Shown: one piece after another, positions 11,676-23,462 of the stretch
How the letters are laid out: each line of letters starts with the position of its first letter
How positions within the stretch are numbered: position 1 is the first letter of the stretch
Source: Voacanga thouarsii
Taxonomy: Eukaryota > Streptophyta > Magnoliopsida > Gentianales > Apocynaceae
DNA length: 64,000 nt
Reading direction: 5' to 3'
Assembly: GCA_026120185.1 (NCBI GenBank)
Contig: JANUWF010001783.1
Coordinates: 2,263,001 to 2,327,000 of the forward strand
The notes under the pieces: generated by a model
Told to the model about the DNA's origin: nothing
Database searches by the model: none
What the model saw: only the letters and a program-made list of their open reading frames with translations
Translations under genes and position numbers: made by a program

Positions 11676-12437
11676 ATGGTGGGAGGTTCTTTTAGTCCAT
11701 TGGCCGTTATTCTCAGGGAGAATAAGTTAATGGGTCCAAACTATGTAGATTGAAAAAGGAACCTGGATATAATACTCACAGCCGAAGAGTATAAATATGT
11801 CCTTTACGAGACCTGCCCTGTTATCGGGGAAGGTTCCACCGCTGAAGAGCGAGAGGCTGAGAAGGCGTGGAAGAAGGCTGACAAAATGGCACGCTTCTAT
11901 ATGTTAGCCTCCATGTTTAATGTGCTCCAGTCAAAACACGAGCACATGGCTTCTGCATATAACATCAGTCAATCATTGGCTACTATGTTCGCGGACAAGA
12001 GCCGGCCCGCAAGGCAGGAGGCTCTTCGAACTATTGTAAACACTAAGATGGCTGAGGGAGCATCAGTCCGAGAGCATATGCTCAAGATGATTGCTGCTTT
12101 TGAGGAGGCAAAAATTTTAGAGGCTGTCATTGACCCTGAGAGCCAAGTGGACATGGTTCTCGAATCTCTACCGGGCTCCTTCACTCAGTTCAAGTTAAAC
12201 TATAACATGAACAAACTGAACATGAGTTTGACTGAATTGATGAAGGAGCTCCAGATGGCGGAGAAAGTCATGAAGCTGCAGTCAAAGGCCATGATTGCTA
12301 AGGCTTCTTCCTTAAGAATTGGGCCTAAACCCAGAAAGTTCAAGAGGAAGAAGGGGAATGCAGCAGCCCAGCCTAAAACCCAGCCCAAGGACAAACCAAA
12401 GGGCAAGTGCTTCAAATGTGGGAAAAAGGGACACTAG
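11676..12437 (+). pseudogene. Gag (UBN2-type with zinc knuckle), copia element 2
   Basis: The frame starts at ATG 11676 (MVGGSFSPL), just after the leader. One in-frame stop TGA at 11751 replaces the Trp codon still present in element 1. From 11754 to 12434 the frame is open. It carries the UBN2 gag core (MLASMFNVLQSKHEHM, VDMVLESLPGSFTQF), a lysine-rich tail and a CCHC zinc knuckle starting CFKCGKKGH. A TAG at 12435 falls inside the knuckle, most likely where a Trp stood. Protease follows in the same frame with no frameshift. Confidence 0.9.
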
Positions 12438-15400
12438 AAAAAGGAGTGTCCAGATCTTCAAACCAAGAAAAACCCCACATGTAATGTTTTTTATCTAGAG
12501 TCCATATCAATGGTAGGATCAACTTCCACTTGGATTGTTGATTTAGGAGCCACTGATTATATCTGTAACTCATTGCAGGGGTATAGAAAGATAAGAAGAC
12601 TCAAGAACTGCGAACATGGGCTTCGAGTGGGTAATGGAGCACAAGTCTGGGCCCTTGCAATGGGAGAGCTGGATCTTATTTTTTATTGTAATAAGATAGT
12701 GATTTTAAAAGATATTTTATATGTACCTGGTTTTCGTCAGAATTTGATTTTAGTTGTAAAACTTATTAATCAAGGATATTCTATATCTTTCCATTGTGGT
12801 ATTTCTATCAGTACAGATAGAGAAATTTTGTGTACTGGGCACATGTATCAAATTTTTTTCTTTTTAAACCCTATTAACAACCAATCAAATAACGTTCAGT
12901 CTGAACCTTTAACTAAGAAGAGAAAGACAAATATCAATGATTCATACATTTGGCATTTAAGGTTGGGTCATATTAACTCAACCAGAATTCAGAGGCTAAT
13001 CCATGATGGGCCTTTGGGCTCATTGAGATTGAAAAGTTGGCCTCAGTGTGAATCCTGTCTGATGGGAAAAATGACCAAAAGATCATTTACACCAAAGGCG
13101 GATAGAGCCTAGGAGGTGTTGAGTCTTGTTCACACTGATGTGTGTGGTCTGTTGTCTACACTAACTAGAGGAGGTTTTGAGTACTTTATCACTTTCACGG
13201 ATGATTGTACGAGGTATGGTTACATTTACCTGATGACACGCAAGTCTGACTCTTTTAACAAGTTCAAGAAGTTTAAGATTGAAGTGGAGCGTCGGACAGG
13301 TAAATTAATCAAAACCTTACGATCGGATTGTGGTGGAGAGTACCTCCTAGGTAAATTCAAGGACTATATGGTACATCATGGGATAGTATCCCAACTCTCT
13401 GCGCCAGGAACACCCCAGCAGAATGGAGTAGATGAGAGAATGAACAGAACATTGATGGAAATGGTCCGAAATATGATGTCTCATGCTATTCTTTCAGTGT
13501 CCTTTTGGGGATATGCCCTGGAGACAGCGGCATATATTCTGAACTTGGTGCCTTCTAAGTCAGTACCTAGGGCTCCCTATAAGATGTGGACTGGGCGTAA
13601 GCCAAGTCTGAATCATCTCAGGATTTGGGGTTGTCCAGCTTATGTACTAGTCAAGGGAGACAAGTTGGAACCAATATCAGAATTATGCTATTTTGTTGGC
13701 TATCCAAAAGGGACAAAAGGAGATTACTTTTATCATCCTAAGGAGCAGAAGGTGCTAGTCAGTACCAATGCTAGATACTTGGAAGATGATCAAAGTACTT
13801 CCACTAAAGGTTCTACGAGGTTGGAACTTGAGGAGAAGTTATCTACGAAATCAACTTCTTCTAACCCGATTGTGGAACAAGAAGAGGCACAACCTCAAGA
13901 GCCTGTGCAAGTGGAGCCTCATCAAAGTGGAAGAGTGTCTAGGGTTCCGGATAGATGGACTGGAGAAGCCTTTGAGCTGGTCTTTGACCATCAGAAATAA
14001 GACCCCACTAGATACGAGGAGGCTATTGCTGATGCCGATGCAAATCTTTGGCATAAAGCAATGAAATCCGAGATTGAGTCTATGTACCTTAATCAGGTTT
14101 GGGATCTTGTAGCTTCACCTGAAGGGATAAAACCTATTGGGTGCAAGTGGGTGTACAAGAGAAAAAGGGGAGCGGATGGGAAGGTGGAAACCTTCAAAGC
14201 TAGGCTTGTGGTGAAAGGGTATACTCAGAAAGAAGGTATCGACTATGAGGAAACCTTTTCCCTGGTAGCCATGCTTAAATCCATCCGTATCCTCCTTGCC
14301 ATCGCATGTCACTATGACTAGGAGATATGACAAATGGATGTCAAGACGGCTTTCTTAAATGGCCATCTTAGCGAAGACATCTATATGTTTCAAACAGAAG
14401 GCTTCATTGCTGAAGGCCAGGAACATATGGTTTGCAAGCTTAAGAAGTCCATTTATGGACTTAAGCAGGCATCGAGAGCATGGAACATTCGTTTTGATGA
14501 GATGGTAAAGTCTTATGGTTTTATTCAAAACGAAGATAAACCATGCGTGTACAGGAAACTTGAAGGCATTAATGTGGTTTTTCTTGTCCTGTATGTGGAT
14601 GACATTCTACTCATTGGAAATGATGTAGGGATATTGTCATCTACAAAGGTTTGGTTGTCTAGTCAATTCAGTATGAAGGACTTGGGAGAAGCCAGCTACA
14701 TTCTTGGGATTAGGCTTCTTAGAAATAGGAAGCAGAGAATGTTAGGGTTATCCCAAGCAACATATATTGACAAGATGCTAGCCAAGTACAGTATGGACTC
14801 ATGCAAGGGAGCTCTAATCCCTTGCAGACATGGGTTGTCATTTTCTTCTAAGGACTGTCCTAAGTTTCAAGAAGAAAATGACAGAATGAGTAGGATTTCC
14901 TACGCTTCGGCTATAGGAAGTCTCATGTATGCCATGCTGTATACTAGGCCAGATATCTGCTTTACCGTGGGCTTTGTTAGTAGATATTAGTTAAACCCAG
15001 GGGAGGTTCATTGGCAAGTTGTAAAGCATATTCTCAAGTACCTCAAGGGAACGAGAGATTATATACTGGTTTACAGGGCTGATGATTTAGTTCCTACAGG
15101 ATACACAGACTCAGACTTTCAGGCGGATAAGGATGAGAGAAAATCCACTAGTGGATATGTCTTCACCTTGTCTGGAGGAGCAATTTCATGGAGGAGTATT
15201 AAGCAGTCTTGTATTGCTGACTCAACCATGGAAGTTGAGTATGTGGCAGCTTCGGAGGCGTCCAAGGAAGCAGTTTAGCTCCGGAAGTTCCTTTCAGAAC
15301 TTGGAGTTGTACCACATATGGACAAGCCAATTGTGATGTATTGCGACAACACTGGAGCAGTATTGCAATCTAAGGAGCCTCGGAACCACAAGAAGGGGAA

Positions 15401-15575
15401 ACACATCGAGAGGAAGTACCACCTGATCCGAGATTTCATCCAGAGACGAGAAGTCATGGTGGAACATATTGCCTCAGAAAACAATCTAGCAGATCCATTC
15501 ACCAAGCCTTTAGCTGAGAGAGTCTTCAAGAGACACTTAGACGTCATAGGGGTGGGCACCTATGGACTTACCTAG
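12438..15575 (+). pseudogene. Pol polyprotein (PR-IN-RT-RH), copia element 2
   Basis: In frame with gag throughout. Protease motif WIVDLGATDYICNS at about 12531; the usual DSG is DLG here. GAG-pre-integrase block WHLRLGHI near 12951. Integrase: D in LVHTDVCG (13128), D in LRSDCGGEY (about 13326), E in the GVDERMNRT block (about 13435). RT with QMDVKTAFLNGH at 14331 and LYVDDILL at about 14592. RNase H with YTDSDFQADKDERKS near 15103. The end is VGTYGLT plus stop at 15573-15575. In-frame stops lie at 13110, 13998, 14319, 14328, 14988 and 15276. No frameshift was found in the 3.9-kb gag-pol frame, so decay is by substitution only. Confidence 0.92.
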
Positions 15576-15586
15576 TCTTAGAGTGC

Positions 15587-15597
15587 AAGTGGGAGAT
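15587..15597 (+). promoter_or_regulatory. Polypurine tract of copia element 2
   Basis: AAGTGGGAGAT abuts the 3' LTR, 11 bp after the pol stop. The same tract is found in elements 1 and 5. Confidence 0.85.
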
Positions 15598-15920
15598 TGT
15601 TGGATTGTATGCCCTCTTAGACTAGGTTTCTGATGTAAAATTAAATATTTTAATAAAAGAATTTATTTTTAGAGCTGAAAGGCTTGGCGTTCATGCAAAC
15701 AAGGCGAAGTAGGAGGCTAGCGGGTTTTCAACCGGAAGCTTCTTCAAGTGGGCAAGGCGAAGCGATTCCTATCGTTCAATCCACTCCTACTCAACCTAGT
15801 ACGTTTAAAGCGTGTAAAGGTATGATCTTTACGCTTTCGTGTGGCCTTTAAGGCTTGCGGTTTTTTTTTTCTCTGGTTTTTTCCCGTGAGTGCATGCTCC
15901 TCTGTTTTTCCCGTCCCTCA
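15598..15920 (+). repeat. 3' LTR of copia element 2, internally deleted
   Basis: Only 323 bp, against 2,027 bp for the 5' LTR. About 75 bp of the LTR start is joined directly to the last 250 bp. Both termini are intact (TGTTGG and CCCTCA). The missing part corresponds to about 7896-9598. The junction falls at a short AGA shared by both sides, consistent with deletion by illegitimate recombination after insertion. Confidence 0.93.
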
Positions 15921-15925
15921 GAAAG

Positions 15926-18900
15926 AGCTCTAGGTGGCAAAGAAGGTCATCAAGGAACATTCTAAGGATACGATTGTGAGAATTTTTTCTTCTAGAACTG
16001 GGCCCAAGCTTAGGAAGTTCAAGAAGAAGAAGAGAAAAGCACAGGCCCAACCCAAGAACCAATCCAACAAGCCCAAAGGTAAATTCTTCAAATGCTGGTA
16101 GAAGGGATACTGAAAAAATAAGTGTCCAGAACTTCAAGCCAAGAAAAATCCCACAGGTATTATTCTCTATCTAGAGTCTATTTCAATTGTTGGATCAACT
16201 TCCACTTGTAATATTGATTCTGGCGCCACTGATCATATCTGTAATTCTTTCCAGGGGTTTAGCAAGATAAAAAGACTACAGAAGGGCGAGCATAGACTAC
16301 GAATAGGAAATAGAGCACGAGTATAGACCCTTGCAGTGAGAGAGCTGGATCTTACTTTTTATTGTAATAAAGTAGTTGTATTAAAGGATATTTTATATAT
16401 ACTCAGTTTTAGACAGAATTTGATTTCAGTTGCAAAATAAATAAATCATGGATATTCTATTTCTTTCCATTCTAGTATTACTATCAATAGAAATGGAGAT
16501 GTTTTATGTACAGGGCACATGTATGAAAATTTATTCTTTTTAAATTCTACAAACAATCAAATAAATAATGCTCAATCTGAACCTTTATGTAAGAAGAGAA
16601 AGACCAATGTTAATGACTCATATCTTTAGCATCTAAGGTTGGGTCATATTAACTCAACCAAGATTCGGAGGTTAATCCATGATGGGCCCTTAGGCTCATT
16701 AAGATTGGAAAGTTGGTCTCAGTATGAATCCTACCTTATGGGAAAAATGATCAAAAGGTCGTTTACCTAAAAGGCTGATAGAGTCAAGGAGTTGTTGGGT
16801 CTTGTTCATACTGATGTGTGTGGTCTTTTGTCTACTCAAGCTAGAGGGGGCTTTGAATACTTCATCACTTTCACGGATAATTGTATAAGGTTTGGTTATA
16901 TCTACCTGATAAGGCGTAAGTCTGACTACTTTGACAAGTTCAAAGAGTTTAAGGCTGAAGTGGAGTGTCGGACAGGTAAACTAATGAAAGCCTTACGATC
17001 GGATTGTGGTGAAGAATACCTTCTTGGTGAGTTTAAGGATTACATGGTACATCATGGAATAGTATCCCAACTCTCTGCACCGGGTACACCCCAGCAGAAT
17101 GGAGTAGTTAAGAGAAGGAATAGGACATTAATGGAAATGGTTCGAAGCATGACGTCTTATGCTACTCTTCCGGTCTCTTTTTGGGGATATGTCTTTGAAA
17201 TAGCAGAATACATTCTGAACTTGGTGCCTTCCAAGTCAGTACCTAGGACACCCTATGAGATGTGGATTGGGCGTAAGCCAAGTCTAAATCATCTCAGAAT
17301 ATGAGGCTGTCCAGCTTATGTACTGATTAAGAGAGACAAGCTAGAAACAAGATCAGAATTATACTACTTTGTTAGGTATCCAAAAGGGATAAAAAGAGGT
17401 TACTTTTATTATTCCAAGAAGTAGAAAGAATTGGTAAGTACCAATGCTAGATACTCGGAAGATGATCAAAGTACTTCTACTAAAGGTTCAACAAAGTTGA
17501 AACTCGAGGAGAAATTATCTTTGGAATCAATTTTTTCAGACCCAATTATAGAACAAGAAGAGAGGTATAACCTCAAGAACCTGATCAAACAGAGCTTTGT
17601 CGTAGTGGAAGGATATTTAGAGTTCCAGAAAGATAGACAGGAGAGGCTTTCGAGTTGGTCTCTGACCATCGAGAATAAGATCCTACTAGATACAAAGAAG
17701 TTTTTGCTAATGCCGATGCAGATCTTTGGCATGAAGTAATGAAAGTCGAGATTGAGTCTATGTACTTCAATTAGGTTTGGGATATTGTAGTTTCACCTGA
17801 AGGGATAAAACTCATTGGGTATAAATGGCTATACCAAAGGAAAAGGAGAGCGGATGGGAAGGCGAAAACCTTCAAAGCTAGGCTTGTGGCGAAATGGTAT
17901 ACTTAGAAAGAGAGAATCGATTATGATGAAACATTTTCCCCGATAGCCATGCTTAACTCTATCCGTATCCTCCTTGCCATTGCATGTCATTACGACTATG
18001 AGATATGACAAATGGATGTCAAGACGGCATTTCTTAATGACCATCTTAACGAAGACATCTATATGTCCCAACTGGAATGTTTTATTGCTAAAAGTCAGGA
18101 ACATATGGTCTGCAAGTTTAAGAAGTCCATTTATGAACTTAAGTAGACATCTAGAATATGGAACATTCATTTTGACGAGACTGTAAAGTTTTACAATTTT
18201 ATTCAAAACGAGAATGAACCATGCGTGTACAGGAAATTGGAAGGCATAAATGTGATTTTTCTTGTCCTATATGTGGATGACATTCTACTCATTAAAAATG
18301 ATGTAGGGACATTGTCATCTATTAAGGTTTGGCTATCTAGTCAATTTAGTATGAAGGACTTGAGAGAAGCCAATTGCATTCTCGAGATTAAACTTCTTAG
18401 AAATAGGAAGTAAAGAATATTAAGATTATCCCAAACGACAAACATTAACAAGATACTGGCCAAGTTTAGCATGGACTTGTGTAAGGGAGCTATAATCCCT
18501 TGTAAACATGGGTTGTCTTTTTGTTCTAAGGACTGTCATAAATCTCAAGAAGAAAAAAACAAGATGAGTAGGATTCCCTACGTTTCGGCTGTGGGAAGTC
18601 TCATGTATGCCATGCTGTGTACTAGGCCAGATATCTGTTTTGCTGTAGGTTTAGTTAGCAGATATCAATCAACCTTGGGGAGGTTCATTGGCAAACTGTA
18701 AAGCATATTCTTAAGTACCTCAATAGCATGAAAGATTATATGTTGGTTTACAGGGTTGACGACTTGGTTCCTACTAAATACACAGACTCAGATCTCCAGG
18801 TGGATAAGGATGAGAGAAAATCCACTAGTGGATATGTATTCACCTTATCTAGATGAGCTATTTTATGGAGGAGTATTAAGCAATCTTGTATTGCTGACTC

Positions 18901-19252
18901 AACCATGGAAGCTGAGTATGTGGCAGCTTCGAAAGTGTCCAAGGAAGTAGTCTAGCTCCGGAAGTTCATTTTAGAACTTGGAGTTGTGCCACACATGGAC
19001 AGACTGATTGTGGTGTATTATGACAACTCTGGAGTAGTCTCGCAATCTAAAGAACCCAGGAACCACAAGAAGGAGAAGCACGTTCATAGGAAATACCACC
19101 TAATTTGGGATTTTATTCAGAGACGAAAAATCGTGGTGAAACAGATAGCCTCGGAGAACAACCTAACAGATCCCTTTACTAAGCCTTTGGTTGAGAGAGT
19201 CTTCAAGAGACACTTAAACGCCATAGGGGTGGGCATCTACGGACTTTCTTAG
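15926..19252 (+). pseudogene. Gag C-terminus and Pol of copia element 1
   Basis: This resumes the element 1 frame after the GAAAG duplication (ELxVAKKV). The lysine-rich gag tail is followed by a broken zinc knuckle: FFKCW, then two stops; the first Cys is lost. Protease keeps IDSGATDHICNS (about 16206). Integrase is open from 16792 to 17304 with HTDVCG, LRSDCGEEY and the QQNGVVKRRNRT block. A frame change near 17560 and another near 18670 are inferred from comparison with element 2. RT keeps LYVDDILL at about 18259. RNase H is open from 18986 and ends VGIYGLS at 19252. Stops at 17676, 18006 and 18953 are at the same alignment positions as stops in element 2. Many others are private. Confidence 0.9.
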
Positions 19253-19263
19253 TCTTAGAGTGC

Positions 19264-19274
19264 AAGTGGGAGAT
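19264..19274 (+). promoter_or_regulatory. Polypurine tract of copia element 1
   Basis: AAGTGGGAGAT is directly adjacent to the 3' LTR start TGTTGG, and is identical to the tract of element 2. Confidence 0.85.
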
Positions 19275-21164
19275 TGTTGGAATATATGCCTCTTGACTAG
19301 ATTATCTGATGTAATTATCAAATTTATTAATAAAAAAATTTATTCTCAAAATATGTTTGTGAGTTTACATTTTATTTGTGCACAATTTTTGTTTGGAAAG
19401 GACCCATTGTGTTTAAGTAAGTGATCCATGTGAATGGTGGTCTTTCACAGTAAGGTATAGATCACGAGTTACTTAACGCATAAATATTTATTCTTAACTG
19501 ATTGATGAGAATGAGAATCTCATTATGTATAGGTTATTGTGTTATGAATTTCAGGGGGGAATGATTTACCTTTAACAAGTGAGTGGTCCACTCACTTCAT
19601 AGCATGAGTATATTTCGAATACATATAACAGGACCTGTAATAGTGGTTTCTAAAAATACTATTTAAAAGAAATTCAGACTGTTACTACTATAGCTTGGAC
19701 TAATACTCTATCGCTTGAGTATGAGTTGGTAGTTTGACGAAGCTAGGAGCATATATTTTGATATACTATAATTGAGATTCTTTCGTAAAACCAATATACT
19801 TGTATGTTGTGTTTATGTGACTAGTTAGTTAAGATAAACTTGTGCATGATAATTTCTACGTTATATCACCCCCTATGACTATTCAAATGATCTAATTATT
19901 CAAGGCCCTGGGGAACATGACTTGGATGTTTACTTTAGGGTAGCTCCCTTGAAAAGTAAAAACATTTCAAGAGTCGTGAATCATTAGATTAGAGATCTAA
20001 GGATGGTAAATGTCTATTAGAGAGGTGTTAGTACACTCTTCCTCTCTAATTGCACGGCGATGCGTAGAGGGGTATTTTAGTCATTACACTTGTAGGTCGA
20101 AGACTTTGCTAATGTAGCATTGTCTTTGGGGTCAATATTTTTTTATGGTGATATTAGAAAATATTTAAAATACAAAATATAGCTATTTATATAGTAAGGG
20201 TATTTTGGTCATTTTAGTAGCCAATATGGTGTGTCTTTTGGTCCTTGGAATGGCCCTTAAGTCATGAAAGATTTGGATTAAGAAATTGATCTTCATAATG
20301 ATGATTTTTTATTTTATTAGTCTAATTTATTATTAGATTAGAATAAAATAAAAAGTTCGAGAGAGAGTATTTATTTTGTCTAGTTTAATTGGTTAATTAA
20401 TTATTCAGGGCCCAAGGCTCAAATTGAATAATTAGAAAATTAATCTAGATATAAACTAGATAAAAGGTATAAAAATTTATATTGGTCTATTTGGGCTTAA
20501 TTATTTATTGAGTTGTTTAATATAGTCCAGAAAATAAATAATTAAGATTTATTATTTATGAGTATTCAAATCTAAGAATAAATAATTTTATCTGACTTAA
20601 TAAATAAGACCAAGGTAAAATAAAAGTTATAAAAAATAAAAAATAAATATTAAATTAATTAATTAATTAATTAATTAAAAATAACACAGGATAGAACCCC
20701 TGTTGTTTTGCGTGCAGGATAACAAAAAGTATGGACGCTTTTGCACGCAATTGTATTCTCTCTCGAGGATGGATTAAAAAGGATATGAAATGAATTGGAG
20801 ATGTTGGTTGTTTTTGGTCTTCTGGGTGTTGGTAATTCACAGAAGTAAAAGCAAAGAAAACAGTAGCCTCTTCATGGTTCAATTCATTCACAGGAGCTAA
20901 ACCCATTTATGAACAAAGACCAAAGGTGATCAAAACCCAATTTTTAAGCCTTCACTGGTTGTGCTACGGGTACCATTTTGGAAGATCGAAAGCTTCACGT
21001 GGATGAGACGCAGTAGACGTTTGCAAGGACGTAAGCCACTAGTCTCGAATATCCTTATACAGACATCTATATTAGTTCGAAGAGGGCCATTTAATCACAA
21101 AGGTAAAATTTTCGTTTTCCTAATATGCTTTCATTTTTATGATTTTTCCCATTTTAAACCTTCA
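19275..21164 (+). repeat. 3' LTR of copia element 1
   Basis: 1,890 bp, TGTTGG...TTCA, collinear with 3619-5515. It is followed by the second copy of target duplication AAATT (21165-21169). Confidence 0.94.
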
Positions 21165-21169
21165 AAATT

Positions 21170-21763
21170 GAACCCCTTTGTGCTTCAAGTATTCTAATCA
21201 GACAAACTTCAATTTAGACAGCGGCTAAATGAATATTTATTTTGATTTGAATGGAATTAAATGAAATCTAATTTATTTAAATCATGTCCATTTAATAAAT
21301 AAATTTAGATGAATAAATTTAAATGAATGCTAAATATCTATTCATTTATATTTATAAATTTATCTAATAAAAGAATATTTTATTTTATCAATTTTTTTAT
21401 ATTGATATTATTAACAGTGAACCAGATATAATAATAGAAAATATCACTTAAATCAGACAAATAAATATTTTCTTTGACTAACTTTCTCCTTATTAATCAA
21501 AGAAATCAGTAAAAAGACTCAAATATTAGTAGGGTTCATTTCTCAACTTATGAAAGTTATACGAGTTTTCTACATTTTAATAGATATAAAAAGATTAAGT
21601 AGATATCCATTTCAGTTCATTAAATTTGTTGGCCTTAAATAGTCCTCTATTTAAGTCTATCAGCTTAATTTTAATCATTTATATCTATTTATTTATAGAT
21701 GGATTTTGATATTGATTAGTTGGTCAACCAAATTTCCATCTCTACTTCATTCCTGAATCAATG
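21170..21763. other. AT-rich spacer without recognisable genes
   Basis: Short iterations of AATAAATTTAGATGAATAAATTTAAATGAAT occur near 21290-21360. No open frame of note on either strand, and no clear TE termini. Confidence 0.5.
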
Positions 21764-21771
21764 CTCTCATT

Positions 21772-22498
21772 TAAGGATGGCAATTATCTTACTTAAACTA
21801 GGGGCCCAACCCGATTAGGTTGGGAAATCCTCGATTTAAGAGGGAACGGGATCAGGTGCAGGCTTCATTCCTTGGTTGGTGGGCTGGGGATGGGGACTGC
21901 AGGATACCTGCTCCCTAGCCCAGCCCAACCCGTTTGACTTGCTCCACATATATTTTTATATTATATATACACACACACATATACATATAGATATTGATTA
22001 TATATGTATATATAGTATATGTATTATATATACATACTATATAAATTATAGGTAGATTATATATTATATATTATTATATATATAGATAGATAAATTATAT
22101 AAATGTGTATAAAATAAAATAAAATAAAAAAGAAGAGGAAAAATTTAAAAAAAATTAAAAATTATTAATTTTTACTCTTACTAATTTAGTGATATGAGTA
22201 ATATGTGAACTATTGAAAACTACTATAAAAGTTTTTGAAATGATTAAAAATTTTTGAATAAAAATATATTGGAGGCCAAAATTTTAGTTTTAAAATATCT
22301 TTATAAATATTTTTGGATCCAAACAGGCCCCCGCTTTTCCGCTGGGGCGTGACCAAGGATTGTTTTGTCCCCGATAGGTCGGGGTGTAGGGAACCCCTCC
22401 TTTCCCCATGATGGGACGGGTCGGGATGGAAAAATAGAAGATATGTGAGAGTGAGACCGATATTTCTAATGCCCAACACGGTCTCATTACCATCCCTA
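21772..22498. mobile_element. Non-autonomous hAT-like element, 727 bp
   Basis: Short terminal inverted repeats TAAGGATGGCAAT (left) and ATTACCATCCCTA (right, which reads TAGGGATGGTAAT in reverse) are flanked by near-identical 8-bp duplications CTCTCATT (21764-21771) and CTCTCATC (22499-22506). An 8-bp duplication is the hAT hallmark. Both ends are rich in GGGCCC/GGGTCGGGATGG motifs, and the middle (about 21950-22130) is TATA-rich. No transposase is encoded. The open frames at 22210-22619 run across its end and are not genes. Confidence 0.7.
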
Positions 22499-22649
22499 CT
22501 CTCATCTCAGCTTCCCTGTTTGTGCAATACCCAAGGTGGTCAGAAAATCCTTCCATAAACGAAATAAAAACCGGCCCAACTAGTTGACTGCTTGAAGTCC
22601 TGGTTTGCAAATTAGCCATGGTCTAATCTTTCCCATGTTGCAGCTTGTT

Positions 22650-22860
22650 TGTGACTAACTAGCGCCCTAGATTTAACAGCTTGTTTGGAAGACCGCATCT
22701 AAGCATCACTCCTTTCCTTTTTTGCTTGCATTTCATATTGATGAATTATCACATTGAAATCACCAGAAACCAGACAAGGTGCAATACGATTTTGACCTTG
22801 TCATGGAGAAGATTCCAAGATTCATGATACCATAAGATTGACTAAAAATATTTGTATTGT
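22650..22860 (-). pseudogene. LINE endonuclease fragment
   Basis: On the minus strand, 22781-22746 translates to PCLVSGDFNVI. This matches the GDFN motif of the apurinic endonuclease domain in plant L1-type LINE ORF2, preceded by a plausible QNRIA stretch. Stops and frame changes lie on both sides, and no reverse transcriptase was recognised nearby. The extent is a guess. Confidence 0.5.
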
Positions 22861-23462
22861 GCTTAATTTTTGTTCATTTTGTTTCAGCTACTAATATAAT
22901 TGGAAAACATGATTTTTGAAGATTTATATATATAGTCGAGTATTTTAAAAGATTCGATATTTATATACAAATATATATATATATAAGTCGAAAAGGAAGC
23001 CTATAATTACGACACGTTGAAGCATTATAAAGTGACACGTGACTAAATGAAAAATAAAAATCTTAATTAATTAAATTAACTAATAAAATATATATGTATT
23101 TAATATTAATACATTGAAATGTGTAATTTTTTGAATACTATTTAAATTAATACATTAAAATGTGTGATTTTTTGAATGCTATGTATATATGTATTTAATA
23201 TTAATACATTGAAATGTATAATTCTTTAAATACTATCTAAATTTATTTTAAAATCTTAACTAATTAAATAATTAATTATGTTAATATATAAACATATATA
23301 TATAAATAATATTAATACATTAAATCTTAATAACATAACAACCCTTGCAGTGCACGGAACATCAACTAAGTTACAAGAAAAACCAAGAACGTATTTTAGT
23401 TTCTCTGCATTAATGAAGTTTTTTAATGCTCAAAATTCCTTTTCATAAGAAAGATGAATTGT

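Larger units (their letters stand above)
7822..15920 (+). mobile_element. Copia element 2 (nested in gag of element 1)
   Basis: 8,099 bp, inserted in the same orientation into element 1 gag with exact 5-bp duplication GAAAG (7817-7821 and 15921-15925). LTRs start TGTTGG and end CTCA. The gag-pol frame is collinear with element 1 and the proteins are closely similar, so the two belong to one family, although the LTR middles and ends differ. The 3' LTR lost about 1.7 kb. LTR parts that can be compared differ at roughly 6% by eye, less than element 1's LTRs, which fits a later arrival. Confidence 0.95.
3619..21164 (+). mobile_element. Copia element 1 (outer element of nest A)
   Basis: A complete Ty1/copia insertion. 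LTRs start TGTTGG and end TTCA, and the 5-bp target duplication AAATT is exact (3614-3618 and 21165-21169). Removing nested element 2 and its duplication leaves about 9.44 kb. Order: 5' LTR, iMet-type PBS, 1.7-kb leader, gag, protease, integrase, RT, RNase H, PPT, 3' LTR, which is the copia order. The coding region is broken by frameshifts and many stops. The LTRs differ at roughly one base in ten in the first 150 bp by eye, so the insertion is old. UBN2-type gag and the RNase H ending VGxYGL link it to elements 2 and 5. Confidence 0.95.

Noticed and set aside
22210..22619. Minus-strand ORFs of about 90-109 codons
   Set aside because: They cross the right terminus of the hAT-like element and have biased composition from its GC-rich arm.
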